From: a virus
Reading direction: 5' to 3' (one strand)
Virus record (IMG/VR): IMGVR_UViG_3300030102_005996
Span: 1,253 to 26,727 of that record
Length of the DNA stretch: 25,475 nucleotides
Part shown: positions 13,948 through 20,748 of the stretch, piece after piece
Numbering within the stretch: the first letter of the stretch is position 1
How the letters are laid out: the number at the start of each line of letters is the position of its first letter
Notes under the pieces: generated by a model
Databases searched by the model: none
What the model was told of the DNA's origin: nothing
The model's input: only the letters and a program-made list of their open reading frames with translations
Made by a program: the position numbers and the translations under genes

Positions 13948-14170
13948 GCTCAAACTCCTCAACCCTATTGAATTCCATAAAATAATTTTGTATCAATCTG
14001 CTTATTCTTGGGTTTATTACAGCATGATTGTTTTCAAATCTGGCAATCATTGATCTATTAGGTTTGCCATTAGAAATGTAACCAAGATAACTAGCTAACT
14101 CTGATTGTGTAACGTCATACTCTGAACGTAGTTTTTTTAATTCATCACCAGTCATAATTCTATCCAACAT
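13934..14170 (-). CDS. XRE-family helix-turn-helix regulator
   Basis: The 78-residue protein carries a Cro/C1-type helix-turn-helix: ELKKLRSEYDVTQSELASYL (about 9-28), then a recognition segment near NRSMIARFENN and the closing helix RISRLIQNY. It should bind operator DNA as a small dimeric repressor or activator. AGGAG lies six bases before ATG 14170. It heads the four-gene unit of zinc proteins and methyltransferase. Together with the Cro-like protein at 18056 it gives the phage two candidate repressors of different subfamilies. Confidence 0.85.
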   Translation of the reverse strand: MLDRIMTGDELKKLRSEYDVTQSELASYLGYISNGKPNRSMIARFENNHAVINPRISRLIQNYFMEFNRVEEFEHEPQ

Positions 14171-14181
14171 AATTTTCTCCT

Positions 14182-14685
14182 TTAATTTAATTTGGCTTTA
14201 TTCCATCCAACATTTTCTTCTTGCATAATTTTGTTGATCTTTTCCATATCCTCAACAATCCTTTTATTCTCTGCTTTCAATTCTGCAATCAATAAGATAT
14301 TTTCATTGCAACCATAACAAGTGTCGTGTACTTTTGTTTCTGTTTCTTTTCCATTTACTTTTGATTTACTTACAGTTGGTTTTTTATATCTATTTCTGTA
14401 TTCAAGTTGTTTTTGTTTGTGTACTGCAAGTTCAACATCAGTCATTGGTCTTTCATACCACATTCTAAAATTAAATTGGTCTTTTCTTGGACCAGTATAA
14501 TTTTTTCTTGAAGTCAAAATCATACCTTCATCTTTACCTGCTCTTAAATATTGTTGAACAGCTGATACATTTTTTACAATGAATGAATCACCAACTTCTA
14601 ATTTTAATAATTCTTTTCTTTGTTCTTCACGTAAAGCTCTTTTGTGCTTACTAGGTAAAGGTATATTTTTTTCAATCTTTATCAT
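14182..14685 (-). CDS. Phage regulatory-type hypothetical protein with coiled coil
   Basis: The 167-residue product starts MIKIEKNIPLPSK and has LLKLEVGDSFIVKNVS and ILTSRK, a pattern I know from a widespread small phage domain of unknown function (KIE..IP.P followed by GDSF). Such proteins are usually found among early regulators. The C-terminal half is different: a basic linker, a CYGC pair (DTCYGCNEN), then a coiled coil (about 132-160, LIAELKAENKRIVEDMEKI). GAGG precedes ATG 14685. A hairpin lies in its 5' leader (14705-14739). It may be a fusion of the small domain with a zinc/coiled-coil dimeriser; no function is assigned. Confidence 0.65.
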   Translation of the reverse strand: MIKIEKNIPLPSKHKRALREEQRKELLKLEVGDSFIVKNVSAVQQYLRAGKDEGMILTSRKNYTGPRKDQFNFRMWYERPMTDVELAVHKQKQLEYRNRYKKPTVSKSKVNGKETETKVHDTCYGCNENILLIAELKAENKRIVEDMEKINKIMQEENVGWNKAKLN

Positions 14686-14704
14686 ATAAATCCCTCAAAG
14701 TGTA

Positions 14705-14739
14705 TGGCACTGCATTTAGTATTTGGAGGTACAGTGCCA
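14705..14739 (-). other. Leader hairpin upstream of the 14182-14685 gene
   Basis: A perfect 8-bp stem TGGCACTG/CAGTGCCA (14705-14712 and 14732-14739) closes a 19-base loop, and GTG/CAC flanks add outer pairs after a two-base bulge. It sits in the 75-base gap between two minus-strand genes, about 20 bases upstream of the start codon of 14182-14685. There is no T-run after it, so a regulatory leader or operator is more likely than a terminator. Confidence 0.6.
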
Positions 14740-14760
14740 CACGATCACTCAGTTTGCGTA

Positions 14761-14928
14761 CTAGTGAATTGTCGGTTTCTTTCCATATTTCATAACGTAG
14801 CATAGAAGTTCCCAATCATCTTGATCAAGTTCATCTTCCATTTCTTGAAAGGTGCAATACATCAAATCAAGATTACAATACTTCCTTTGTAAATCTTCTA
14901 TTAGTTCTAATAATACTGTATTCATCAT
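14761..14928 (-). CDS. Small hypothetical protein (55 aa)
   Basis: From ATG 14928 (TAATG overlap with the upstream stop; AGAGG upstream) the product starts MMNTVLLELIEDLQRKY, continues NLDLMYCTFQEMEDELDQDD, and ends WELLCYVMKYGKKPTIH. It is acidic and helical with two isolated Cys. A second ATG at 14925 would remove one residue. It is expressed with the gene at 14928-15209 from promoter copy A. No homologous family is recognised. Confidence 0.6.
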   Translation of the reverse strand: MMNTVLLELIEDLQRKYCNLDLMYCTFQEMEDELDQDDWELLCYVMKYGKKPTIH

Positions 14929-15209
14929 TAAGACCTCTTGATTGAAAGGTCGCCCCACTTATCTACAAACTCAACTGTAGTATTTTTGAAGTTGAAGTTT
15001 GAATCCTCAAGAGCTTCTTTAGTAACATCAAGAATGTTAAGAGTATCCCATTTCATAGCTTTTGAAAGAACAAGACCAAGAGCTTCTATATCACTGGCAT
15101 TGTAGCCATCAACAAAAGCTTTTTTCTTCATTGCTTCCAACAATGTAGGCATTACACTCTCAACCATTTCATCAGTTGACATATTTTCTAGATTAACATT
15201 TAGTTTCAT
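14928..15209 (-). CDS. Hypothetical early protein (93 aa) behind promoter copy A
   Basis: From ATG 15209 (GGAG upstream) the product starts MKLNVNLENMSTDEMVESVM, contains LLEAMKKKAFVDGYNASDIE and LVLSKAMKWDTLNILDVTKE, and ends FVDKWGDLSIKRS. It is mostly helical with no membrane segment. An in-frame ATG at 15233 would add MNIENGVK, matching the extra MNFENNEVK of the gene at 8405-8608. The upstream regions of these two genes are nearly the same for about 90 bases while the proteins differ. Function is unknown. Confidence 0.65.
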   Translation of the reverse strand: MKLNVNLENMSTDEMVESVMPTLLEAMKKKAFVDGYNASDIEALGLVLSKAMKWDTLNILDVTKEALEDSNFNFKNTTVEFVDKWGDLSIKRS

Positions 15210-15239
15210 TTTTACTCCGTTTTCAATATTCATATGTTT

Positions 15240-15267
15240 ATAATAGCAAACCTGTTTATAATTGCAA
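15240..15267 (-). promoter_or_regulatory. Sigma70-like promoter, copy A
   Basis: On the minus strand TTGCAA (15262-15267) and TATTAT (15240-15245) are spaced by 16 bases. The region also holds a direct repeat, TTGCAATTATAAAC then TTGCTATTATAAAC, about 17 bases apart. An A/T tract with GTTG at 15279-15297 could end transcription from the HNH gene or act as an upstream element. The same layout recurs at 8642-8669. Confidence 0.78.
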
Positions 15268-15295
15268 CCCCTTAGGACAAAAAAAAGCAACTTTT

Positions 15296-15625
15296 TTAAA
15301 AGGGCAAATCGTCATCTTCAAGGTCTTTATTCTCATACAACTCTTTTGCATACTCTTGACCTGCAGTTTCTTTCATACCGTAGTGTTTAAAGAATTTATA
15401 TTCATCACCAAACTTTGTATGTAACTCCTGATGGTGAAACATACATAATGGTATTACTTGATCATCACCTGCTTTTAAACCCCAACCACGTTTGCCATCA
15501 GATGGTTTTAATAGGTGGTGTACTTGAATTGGTCCTTTATGTGTGTAAAACCCTGCTTTTGAGATCATGCAGGGTTTTTTTGATACTTTTAGTAAATGCT
15601 CTTTATCAACTAATCTTTTTGCCAT
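15296..15625 (-). CDS. HNH-type endonuclease with SSB-like acidic tail
   Basis: The 109-residue protein has an HNH/recombination-nuclease pattern: IQVHHLLKPSDGKRGWGLKA (about 33-52), then DDQVIPLCMFHHQELHTKFGDE with His64, His65 and His69, split here as DDQVIPLCMF and HHQELHTKFGDE. The layout 'HH...G.KAGDD.VIPLC..HH.ELH..GDE..F' is that of small phage HNH nucleases found among recombination genes. The C-terminus is DLEDDDLPF, very like the acidic tip of bacterial SSB (DDDIPF), which in SSB recruits repair enzymes. It lies in the ERF/nuclease operon and starts inside the upstream gene's end (16-base overlap). A recombination or DNA-processing role is likely. Confidence 0.82.
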   Translation of the reverse strand: MAKRLVDKEHLLKVSKKPCMISKAGFYTHKGPIQVHHLLKPSDGKRGWGLKAGDDQVIPLCMFHHQELHTKFGDEYKFFKHYGMKETAGQEYAKELYENKDLEDDDLPF

Positions 15626-15897
15626 TTCAGTACGTAATCATAACTTTCTGAATCATATTCCAGATCAAGTATATCAACAATTGCGTGTACTGTTCTATCT
15701 ATGTTTTTGACATCTGACATCCAAAGATCATTGCACTCCATGATACAGTTATGTGTCCTTCTAAGATCATTACATAACTCAACCAATGCAAGAAGTTTTT
15801 CTCTTGGTATCTGTATTGAATATTGCGTATCTGTAAGTGCACTATCAGTTGGTGTTACTTTACTTTTACTTACTAATTTTATTTTTTTTTCACTCAT
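15610..15897 (-). CDS. Hypothetical protein (95 aa) in the recombination operon
   Basis: The product starts MSEKKIKLVSKSKVTPTDSA and then has IPREKLLALVELCNDLRRTH, CNDLWMSDVKNID and an acidic end (EYDSESYDYVLKWQKD). The basic leader and helical core give no family. AGGAG upstream of ATG 15897 and the 16-base overlap with the HNH gene support a real gene. It lies between the possible SSB-like protein and the HNH nuclease, so it may belong to the same DNA-processing group, but no function is assigned. Confidence 0.6.
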   Translation of the reverse strand: MSEKKIKLVSKSKVTPTDSALTDTQYSIQIPREKLLALVELCNDLRRTHNCIMECNDLWMSDVKNIDRTVHAIVDILDLEYDSESYDYVLKWQKD

Positions 15898-15906
15898 TGT
15901 TTTCTC

Positions 15907-16299
15907 CTAAAATGGAAGTGGATCATCATTTTCATTTGCAACACTTTCTTCAACCTTCACAAGTTGAAATGCAGTGAATGGTGTTCCATCTTTGTTGCTT
16001 TCCCTTTTACGACCGTAAAACTTGTAACGTTCTCCATCAATGGTAACTCCACCACTTATATCAGGACTATCTTTGTCTATTTTGTTGTTGTTAACAAATA
16101 TAAGACCGACTGACATAGCAAGTTCAAGTTTCTTTTCACCTTTGTTGTTTTCACTTTCAATAATACTTAGATATCTCATTTCATCTTTCGTATCATTTGG
16201 AGTGGCTTTTTTCCATAACACACTCCCTTTTCTTATAATCTGGGCATTACCATCAATGTGTAATGTTCCCTCTTTTTCTTTTTTTTCCCATTCAGACAT
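15907..16299 (-). CDS. Possible SSB-like DNA-binding protein (acidic DPLPF tail)
   Basis: The 130-residue product is predominantly beta-like: LHIDGNAQIIRKGSVLWKKA, EMRYLSIIESENNKGEKKLE, GGVTIDGERYKFYGRKRES, then FTAFQLVKVEE, ending NENDDPLPF. A small beta-barrel-sized body with a flexible acidic tail ending in PF is the plan of single-stranded-DNA-binding proteins, and the location beside ERF and a nuclease fits. I do not see a canonical OB-fold signature in the residues, so the call is tentative. Its start overlaps the upstream winged-helix gene by eight bases. Confidence 0.45.
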   Translation of the reverse strand: MSEWEKKEKEGTLHIDGNAQIIRKGSVLWKKATPNDTKDEMRYLSIIESENNKGEKKLELAMSVGLIFVNNNKIDKDSPDISGGVTIDGERYKFYGRKRESNKDGTPFTAFQLVKVEESVANENDDPLPF

Positions 16300-16573
16300 T
16301 TTTACTCCTAGTTATTATCAATCTATATTTCCATAAATTACTTTTTCCATATGCTCTTTTTTTTTCTAAAACTTCACAATCTAAAGGTAATTTATATTTT
16401 TCCCTATACTCTTGTTTACGAAAATCACGCATTCCTGCTGTCAAACCACTTTCACCACAAGACTTTTGAAAGTTGTTGGCAATGAAGAATTTGAGTTCCT
16501 CTGGTGTCCACCAATGACCTCTAGACATTGCCATATAAATACAATCATGCATGGTTGGTTTTCTTTTACTCAC
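16292..16573 (-). CDS. Winged-helix-like phage DNA-binding protein
   Basis: Starting at GTG 16573 the product is MSKRKPTMHDCIYMAMSRGH and so on, 93 residues. This start has GAGGG eight bases upstream and overlaps the ERF stop by eight bases; the ATG at 16597 would lie deeper inside ERF. The body (HWWTPEELKFFIANN, GLTAGMRDFRKQEYREKY, VLEKKRAYGKSNLWKYRLI) follows a winged-helix plan seen in small phage proteins of recombination operons, where two helices precede a beta-hairpin with a Lys/Arg-rich tip. DNA binding is likely; the target is unknown. Confidence 0.65.
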   Translation of the reverse strand: MSKRKPTMHDCIYMAMSRGHWWTPEELKFFIANNFQKSCGESGLTAGMRDFRKQEYREKYKLPLDCEVLEKKRAYGKSNLWKYRLIITRSKNV

Positions 16574-17177
16574 TGGTTTTGCCCTCATACAGTTCAATCA
16601 ATCTAGCGTATGAATCTTTCACCTCACCATCACTATCTTTGTGTGCTTGATGGATTGTATCTTTGTTAAGCTTGTAGATTTTTTTTGTCATAACATTGTT
16701 GTTATCTTTGAGCATTCTTCCACAATCTTTAAGATATTCTTCCACACTATCACGTGATAAAACAACTTTACCACCATGACCGATCATCTTGTATTTGCCT
16801 TTATCTCTTTGCATAGCATTCTCTCCATCATCATCAGAAGAACCTATCCCACATGCCATAGATAAAGAGTATCTTCGTGCGTAGGTTAAAGCACTTCCAA
16901 ATGCTTGTGGATCATGCTTATCAGCAGGTACAAAAACCATACCTGCACTTAGTTGTGAATCATGTCCATAAAAAACGGTTTCACAAACTGCACCATGCTC
17001 ATTTAGACTACTGTTTTGTTGAAAGTAAATACCGTTATTGTTTAACGGTTCTTTCACAGTATTTATTACTTGCTCCAAAGTTGCATAACCACTTTTAAAA
17101 TATGGATTTGTTCCATCTTTGGTTGCGTGTACTATTTCCTGTTGTGCTTTTAATAAAGCGCCTATTAAGTTATTCAT
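16566..17177 (-). CDS. ERF family single-strand annealing protein
   Basis: ERF proteins form rings that anneal complementary single strands during phage recombination. The 203-residue product starts MNNLIGALLKAQQEIVHATK. It has the family core PYFKSGYATLEQVINTVKEPL and the diagnostic SALTYARRYSLSMACGIGSS followed by DDDGENA. The C-terminal half is Lys/Asp-rich and ends LIELYEGKTSE. I chose ATG 17177 because GAGGA lies seven bases upstream; the frame can be extended to TTG 17183. The PD-(D/E)XK nuclease gene directly upstream would supply resected single strands, a standard two-part recombinase. Confidence 0.92.
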   Translation of the reverse strand: MNNLIGALLKAQQEIVHATKDGTNPYFKSGYATLEQVINTVKEPLNNNGIYFQQNSSLNEHGAVCETVFYGHDSQLSAGMVFVPADKHDPQAFGSALTYARRYSLSMACGIGSSDDDGENAMQRDKGKYKMIGHGGKVVLSRDSVEEYLKDCGRMLKDNNNVMTKKIYKLNKDTIHQAHKDSDGEVKDSYARLIELYEGKTSE

Positions 17178-17187
17178 AATCAATTCC

Positions 17188-18000
17188 TCAATTTTTCATA
17201 TCAAATAATATTTGTGCACCCTTTATTTCGGTTGCACTCCATTGATTCATAAAGTCTTCATTTGAAATGTCTGGTTCAAGACAAGACATTGCACAAACCT
17301 CATGAATATCACTAGAAAATGAAAGCAGTTGCCACATCTTCATCGCAATTCTTCTAATGTTTTTCACATAAACTTCTGTATTCTCTATCTTATAACTTAT
17401 CAACTCCCTTTTATGCTTGGTAACATATACATAATCAACATGTGGGGTTTTGCTTGTGGCAAGAGAATAAACTGTTAACTGGTTTAAATAATCTGTTTTG
17501 ACTTCTTTTGGTTGTATCCCTGTTGTTTTTAGATCACGTACATAATCATCATATAAGTAATCACATATTCCTTTAAGTGGTATAGGAAGATCAAGATACA
17601 CTTCAACCCATTCTTGTATAGCAGTTGGTTTACCAAATTTTCTATACAGTGGAATGATCTTATCTAGAACCTCTGGAAGTGTCATTTGTTTTTCCAAACA
17701 CTTTGCAAAGTCATAATCTGCTTTATGTTCTTCAATACTTTTATAAATCTTGTCATACTCACGTAGAGCCGAATCTATGCATTCTTGGATAGGTGCTGTT
17801 GTCATTACACCCATATTGATACCCTGCTCTACAGCAATCCCATACGTCATAGCAGGTGAAAATATTTTTTCTCTATAACCTGCAATATTGACAAGCCATT
17901 TAGCAGGATTTTTTCTGAATTTATTAAGAGCAGATGGACTGATATACTCAATACCATATTGCTCAAATGCTTTGTTATTCCTTTTCATATCAAATTTCAA
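17188..18000 (-). CDS. PD-(D/E)XK nuclease (recombination exonuclease)
   Basis: The product (270 residues from TTG 18000, or 266 from ATG 17988) is a RecB/Cas4-like nuclease. YISPSALNKFRKNP near residues 19-32 is the usual entry helix. MTYGIAVEQGI contains the motif I Glu58, IPLKGICDYL gives Asp147, VRDLKTTG gives the D-x-K pair (Asp156, Lys158), and YLNQLTVYSLA gives the QxxxY-type helix. It should resect double-stranded DNA for ERF. It is the first gene of the leftward operon, facing the Cro-like gene across a 55-base control region. The start is uncertain because neither codon has a strong ribosome site. Confidence 0.88.
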   Translation of the reverse strand: MKFDMKRNNKAFEQYGIEYISPSALNKFRKNPAKWLVNIAGYREKIFSPAMTYGIAVEQGINMGVMTTAPIQECIDSALREYDKIYKSIEEHKADYDFAKCLEKQMTLPEVLDKIIPLYRKFGKPTAIQEWVEVYLDLPIPLKGICDYLYDDYVRDLKTTGIQPKEVKTDYLNQLTVYSLATSKTPHVDYVYVTKHKRELISYKIENTEVYVKNIRRIAMKMWQLLSFSSDIHEVCAMSCLEPDISNEDFMNQWSATEIKGAQILFDMKN

Positions 18001-18055
18001 TAGAAGGAGTGTAGCACATATTGGGTGATTTGCAAAATTATGATAGACTAGATTT
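18001..18055. promoter_or_regulatory. Divergent control region with ACCCAATATG box
   Basis: These 55 bases separate the leftward nuclease operon from the rightward Cro-like and replication operon. The sequence CATATTGGGTGATTT (18017-18031) is an exact inverted copy of 20734-20748. Leftward, TTGCAA with TACACT at 16-base spacing is a possible promoter over this box. Rightward, TTGGGT (18021-18026) and TAGACT (18044-18049) are 17 bases apart and would place the start of transcription at or next to ATG 18056. The small regulator encoded at 18056 is the natural candidate to bind here. Confidence 0.6.
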
Positions 18056-18259
18056 ATGAAACTTTCAGAATGGTTAAAAAAAGAAGGTCTGACACATGAA
18101 GATTTTGTTACCTATCTTAAACAAAACGATACACTTGTTAGTAAGGGTGCTATTGATAAATGGTGTAATGGTCAAAGAATACCAAGAAAACCAGAAATGC
18201 AAAAAATAACTGTTGCAACAGGTGGAGAAGTTTGCCCAAACGATTTTTATGATTTGTAG
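18056..18259 (+). CDS. Cro-like helix-turn-helix regulator
   Basis: The 67-residue protein starts MKLSEWLKKEGLTHEDFVTY and has a helix-turn-helix in LVSKGAIDKWCNGQRIPRKP, followed by KITVATGGEVCPNDFYDL. The final 'ATGGEVxPNDFYDL' pattern is typical of small Cro/YdaS-type regulators in proteobacterial phages. It should control the divergent region upstream and perhaps the two other ACCCAA boxes at 18268 and 20724. No Shine-Dalgarno is visible before ATG 18056, and the predicted promoter would yield a leaderless or nearly leaderless message. It opens the rightward replication operon. Confidence 0.85.
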   Translation: MKLSEWLKKEGLTHEDFVTYLKQNDTLVSKGAIDKWCNGQRIPRKPEMQKITVATGGEVCPNDFYDL

Positions 18260-18267
18260 GACTTGCA

Positions 18268-18292
18268 TTTTTGTCCAACATAACCCAAAATG
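18268..18292 (+). promoter_or_regulatory. ACCCAA box upstream of the replication initiator
   Basis: Twenty-five bases beginning TTTTTGTC and ending ACCCAAAATG match 20724-20748 at 21 of 25 positions, without gaps. Each lies at the start of a plus-strand gene, and the core also occurs at 18017-18031 facing the nuclease operon. If ATG 18298 rather than TTG 18271 starts the next protein, this element is entirely non-coding. Confidence 0.55.
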
Positions 18293-18912
18293 TCTGGATG
18301 TCTATTCAAGCTCTTTCATGGTGTATAACTAAACAGATACCAAACCCAACATCAAAACTAGTGTTGATGATCCTTTGCAACTATGCAAACGAAAACAATC
18401 AAAGTTACCCAAGTGAAAAACATTTGGGAAAAATTGTTGGTGTTTCTGATAGATCAATTAGAAGGTGTATTAAGCAATTATCAGAACTTGGTTTGTTGGT
18501 TGTTGAACAAAGGATAGGAACTAGCAACCTATATACAATAAATATGGGTACGGACACTGATGTCCAGACCGTTAGGACGTCCACGACCAATAATACTAAA
18601 GTAGATACTAAAGTTAATAATAAAGAAACTAAGGACAAGTATGACCAAGACTTTTTAGAGTTTTGGGACGTATATCCACGAAAGGTTAACAAATCGCATA
18701 CATACACTAAATGGTTAAATGTTGTTAAAAAATATCAAAAAAAGAAATTACTAGTTTGTACAATTAGATTTGCAAATGAAACAAAGAACAACAGGACTGA
18801 GGAAAAATTTATACCACACCCATCAACGTGGTTAAATCAAAAAAGATATGAAGACTATGAAAACCAAGATATAACAATCAAAAAAAGATCATTAAATAAC
18901 TTAGCGGGGTAA
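18271..18912 (+). CDS. Replication initiator (lambda O-like helix-turn-helix protein)
   Basis: This protein probably recognises the phage origin and loads the helicase encoded next. The N-terminal domain has the winged-helix pattern SKLVLMILCNYANENNQSYP and HLGKIVGVSDRSIRRCIKQL, then LGLLVVEQR. A Thr/Asn/Lys-rich linker follows (about 95-120). The C-terminal module, DFLEFWDVYPRKVNKSHTYT then IPHPSTWLNQKRYEDY, is the usual end of such initiators. TTG 18271 has AGGA eight bases upstream; ATG 18298 (MSIQALSWC) fits the typical protein start better. Four bases separate it from the primase-helicase gene. Origins in O-type systems can lie within this gene; I see no clear iterons. Confidence 0.82.
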   Translation: MSNITQNVWMSIQALSWCITKQIPNPTSKLVLMILCNYANENNQSYPSEKHLGKIVGVSDRSIRRCIKQLSELGLLVVEQRIGTSNLYTINMGTDTDVQTVRTSTTNNTKVDTKVNNKETKDKYDQDFLEFWDVYPRKVNKSHTYTKWLNVVKKYQKKKLLVCTIRFANETKNNRTEEKFIPHPSTWLNQKRYEDYENQDITIKKRSLNNLAG

Positions 18913-18915
18913 AAT

Positions 18916-20649
18916 ATGAATATTGAAAATGAATTAAGAAAAAAAGGAATTATTCCTAGAAACACAGAAATTGGAACACAAAAGATAAAGTGTCCAAGTT
19001 GTCAACCACATAACCACAATCCAAATGATAATCCTCTAGCTTTAACTATTGAATCTACAGGCAATTGTGTTTGGTTTTGTCATCATTGTGAATACACTGG
19101 TGGTTTTAATGTAAGCACTGGATGGAAAGCACAAACAAAGATCAACAGACCAGAAAAAATATATGTACCACCAGTAGTACCTAAAGAACCTAGTAAATCT
19201 TCTAAATTGTATAGCTACTTTGCAAAACGTTGTATAAGTAAAGAAACAGTTGATGAAATGGGTATATATGCAGAAGGCAAAAATGATTATTGGTATGCCT
19301 TTCCTTATTACAACCTTAACAATGGCATTGTAAATGTAAAGTATAGAAGTGAAGATAAGAAATTCAAACAATCTCCAAATGCAAAAAAATGTCTATATAA
19401 CTACAACAATATTCATGGTGAGGATACTATTATTTTTGTAGAAGGTGAGATTGATGTATTGTCATTATATGAGATAGGTTACACAAATGTTACAACATTG
19501 CCTGATGGTGCACCAAAGAATGCAAATCTTAAAGATGATGATAAAAGGTTTGTAGCTTTGAAGAATAGTAATATAAAAGCTAAGAAAGTAATTCTGTTTG
19601 TAGATGATGATTCTGCAGGTAAAAGTTTACACAAAGAACTATTACACAGATTTGGTAAGGACATCTGTTGGTATGTTGAAAGACCAAGTGATTGTAAAGA
19701 TGCAAATGATATTTTGGTTAAACATGGTGAAGATAGATTGAGACAAGTAATAACAAATGCAGTTCCATATCCTGTAGATGGATTGTACAAAAGTGGTGAT
19801 TATACAGGTGCAGTGCTTGATCTTTATAATGGTAATTATGTAAAACCTATAGAGATTGGATACAGCAACTTAGATAGAATCTACAAAATAATGAAGGGAA
19901 CTTTTCACACTGTTACTGGTATTCCAAATCATGGTAAGTCTTATTTCTTAGATATGATTTTAATAAAACTTGCAAAAACACATGGTTGGAAATTTGCCTT
20001 GTTTTCACCAGAACACAGTACACAAATGCATTTACGTAGAATGGTACAGATGATTAATGAAAAACCATTTGACATTGGTGATGAAAATAGAATGTCAACA
20101 AGTGAATTAAAAAGTGCAATGCAGTTTCTTGATGAACATTTTTACTTTATAGAAACCAAAGAAGAAGTTCCAAGTATAGATAAGATATTGGAGATCAGTA
20201 AAGGAGCAATTCTAAAACATGGTTGTAATGGTGTTATTGTTGATCCATACAATGAAGTGAGTGCAGTACGTTCAGGTGGAAAAAGAGAAGATGAACATAT
20301 AAGAGATTTTATTTCTAAATGTAAAAGGTTTGCAAGATTGCATGAAATTGTTTTTTGGGTTGTTGCTCACCCAACTAAATTGCAGAAAATGGGTGATGGT
20401 GGATACACACCACCAACTGCTTATGATATAAGTGGTGCTAGTCATTGGAATAACCAAAGTGATGTTATATTGACTGTGCATAGAGATTTTGACGATAACA
20501 CCAGTGAAGTTATTACAAGAAAGATACGTGAACAAGATTTATACGGAAAGATTGGTTCTGCAAAATTTAAGTTTAATAATGAGAAACGTATATTTGAACA
20601 GTTTGATACCTTTTATGATGATGTCATTCAACCTCCACATTGGTCTTAA
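18916..20649 (+). CDS. Primase-helicase, T7 gp4-like (zinc, Toprim, DnaB-type ATPase)
   Basis: This 577-residue protein makes primers and unwinds DNA at the phage fork. An N-terminal zinc-binding domain has Cys26, Cys29, Cys55 and Cys58 (KCPSCQ, FCHHCEY). The Toprim domain has Glu176 in FVEGEIDVLSL and Asp230-232 in LFVDDDSAGK. The C-terminal RecA-fold helicase has Walker A GIPNHGKS (335-342), Walker B in GVIVDPYNEV (Asp443) and a following VVAHPTK segment. The domain order is that of T7 gp4 and Twinkle. Length is normal for the family (T7 gp4 has 566). It follows the initiator gene with a 3-base gap. Confidence 0.94.
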   Translation: MNIENELRKKGIIPRNTEIGTQKIKCPSCQPHNHNPNDNPLALTIESTGNCVWFCHHCEYTGGFNVSTGWKAQTKINRPEKIYVPPVVPKEPSKSSKLYSYFAKRCISKETVDEMGIYAEGKNDYWYAFPYYNLNNGIVNVKYRSEDKKFKQSPNAKKCLYNYNNIHGEDTIIFVEGEIDVLSLYEIGYTNVTTLPDGAPKNANLKDDDKRFVALKNSNIKAKKVILFVDDDSAGKSLHKELLHRFGKDICWYVERPSDCKDANDILVKHGEDRLRQVITNAVPYPVDGLYKSGDYTGAVLDLYNGNYVKPIEIGYSNLDRIYKIMKGTFHTVTGIPNHGKSYFLDMILIKLAKTHGWKFALFSPEHSTQMHLRRMVQMINEKPFDIGDENRMSTSELKSAMQFLDEHFYFIETKEEVPSIDKILEISKGAILKHGCNGVIVDPYNEVSAVRSGGKREDEHIRDFISKCKRFARLHEIVFWVVAHPTKLQKMGDGGYTPPTAYDISGASHWNNQSDVILTVHRDFDDNTSEVITRKIREQDLYGKIGSAKFKFNNEKRIFEQFDTFYDDVIQPPHWS

Positions 20650-20677
20650 AATGTGGTTTTTTACGATACCTAGACCC

Positions 20678-20720
20678 TTAACCAGTGTCTAAGATGTTCA
20701 TAGACGGCTTGTCAGACACC
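20678..20720 (+). repeat. Intergenic structured element, copy 1
   Basis: The block begins TTAACCA and ends TGTCAGACACC. It shares its flanks with copy 2 (22040-22082) at 29 of 43 ungapped positions, with the differences concentrated in the loop. A short stem GTCTA/TAGAC with a nine-base loop forms at the place where copy 2 forms TTCTA/TAGAG. It lies in the 96-base gap before the first ParB-like gene. Confidence 0.5.
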
Positions 20721-20723
20721 CAA

Positions 20724-20748
20724 TTTTTGTCTAAAATCACCCAATATG
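20724..20748 (+). promoter_or_regulatory. ACCCAA box overlapping the ParB-like start codon
   Basis: Twenty-five bases match 18268-18292 at 21 positions; the last 15 are an exact inverted copy of 18017-18031. The final ATG is the start codon of the ParB-like gene. A second CACCCAAT occurs just upstream at 20717-20724, so the box is partly doubled. The core TTTTGTCTAAAAT (20725-20737) recurs at 23833-23845. Confidence 0.6.
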
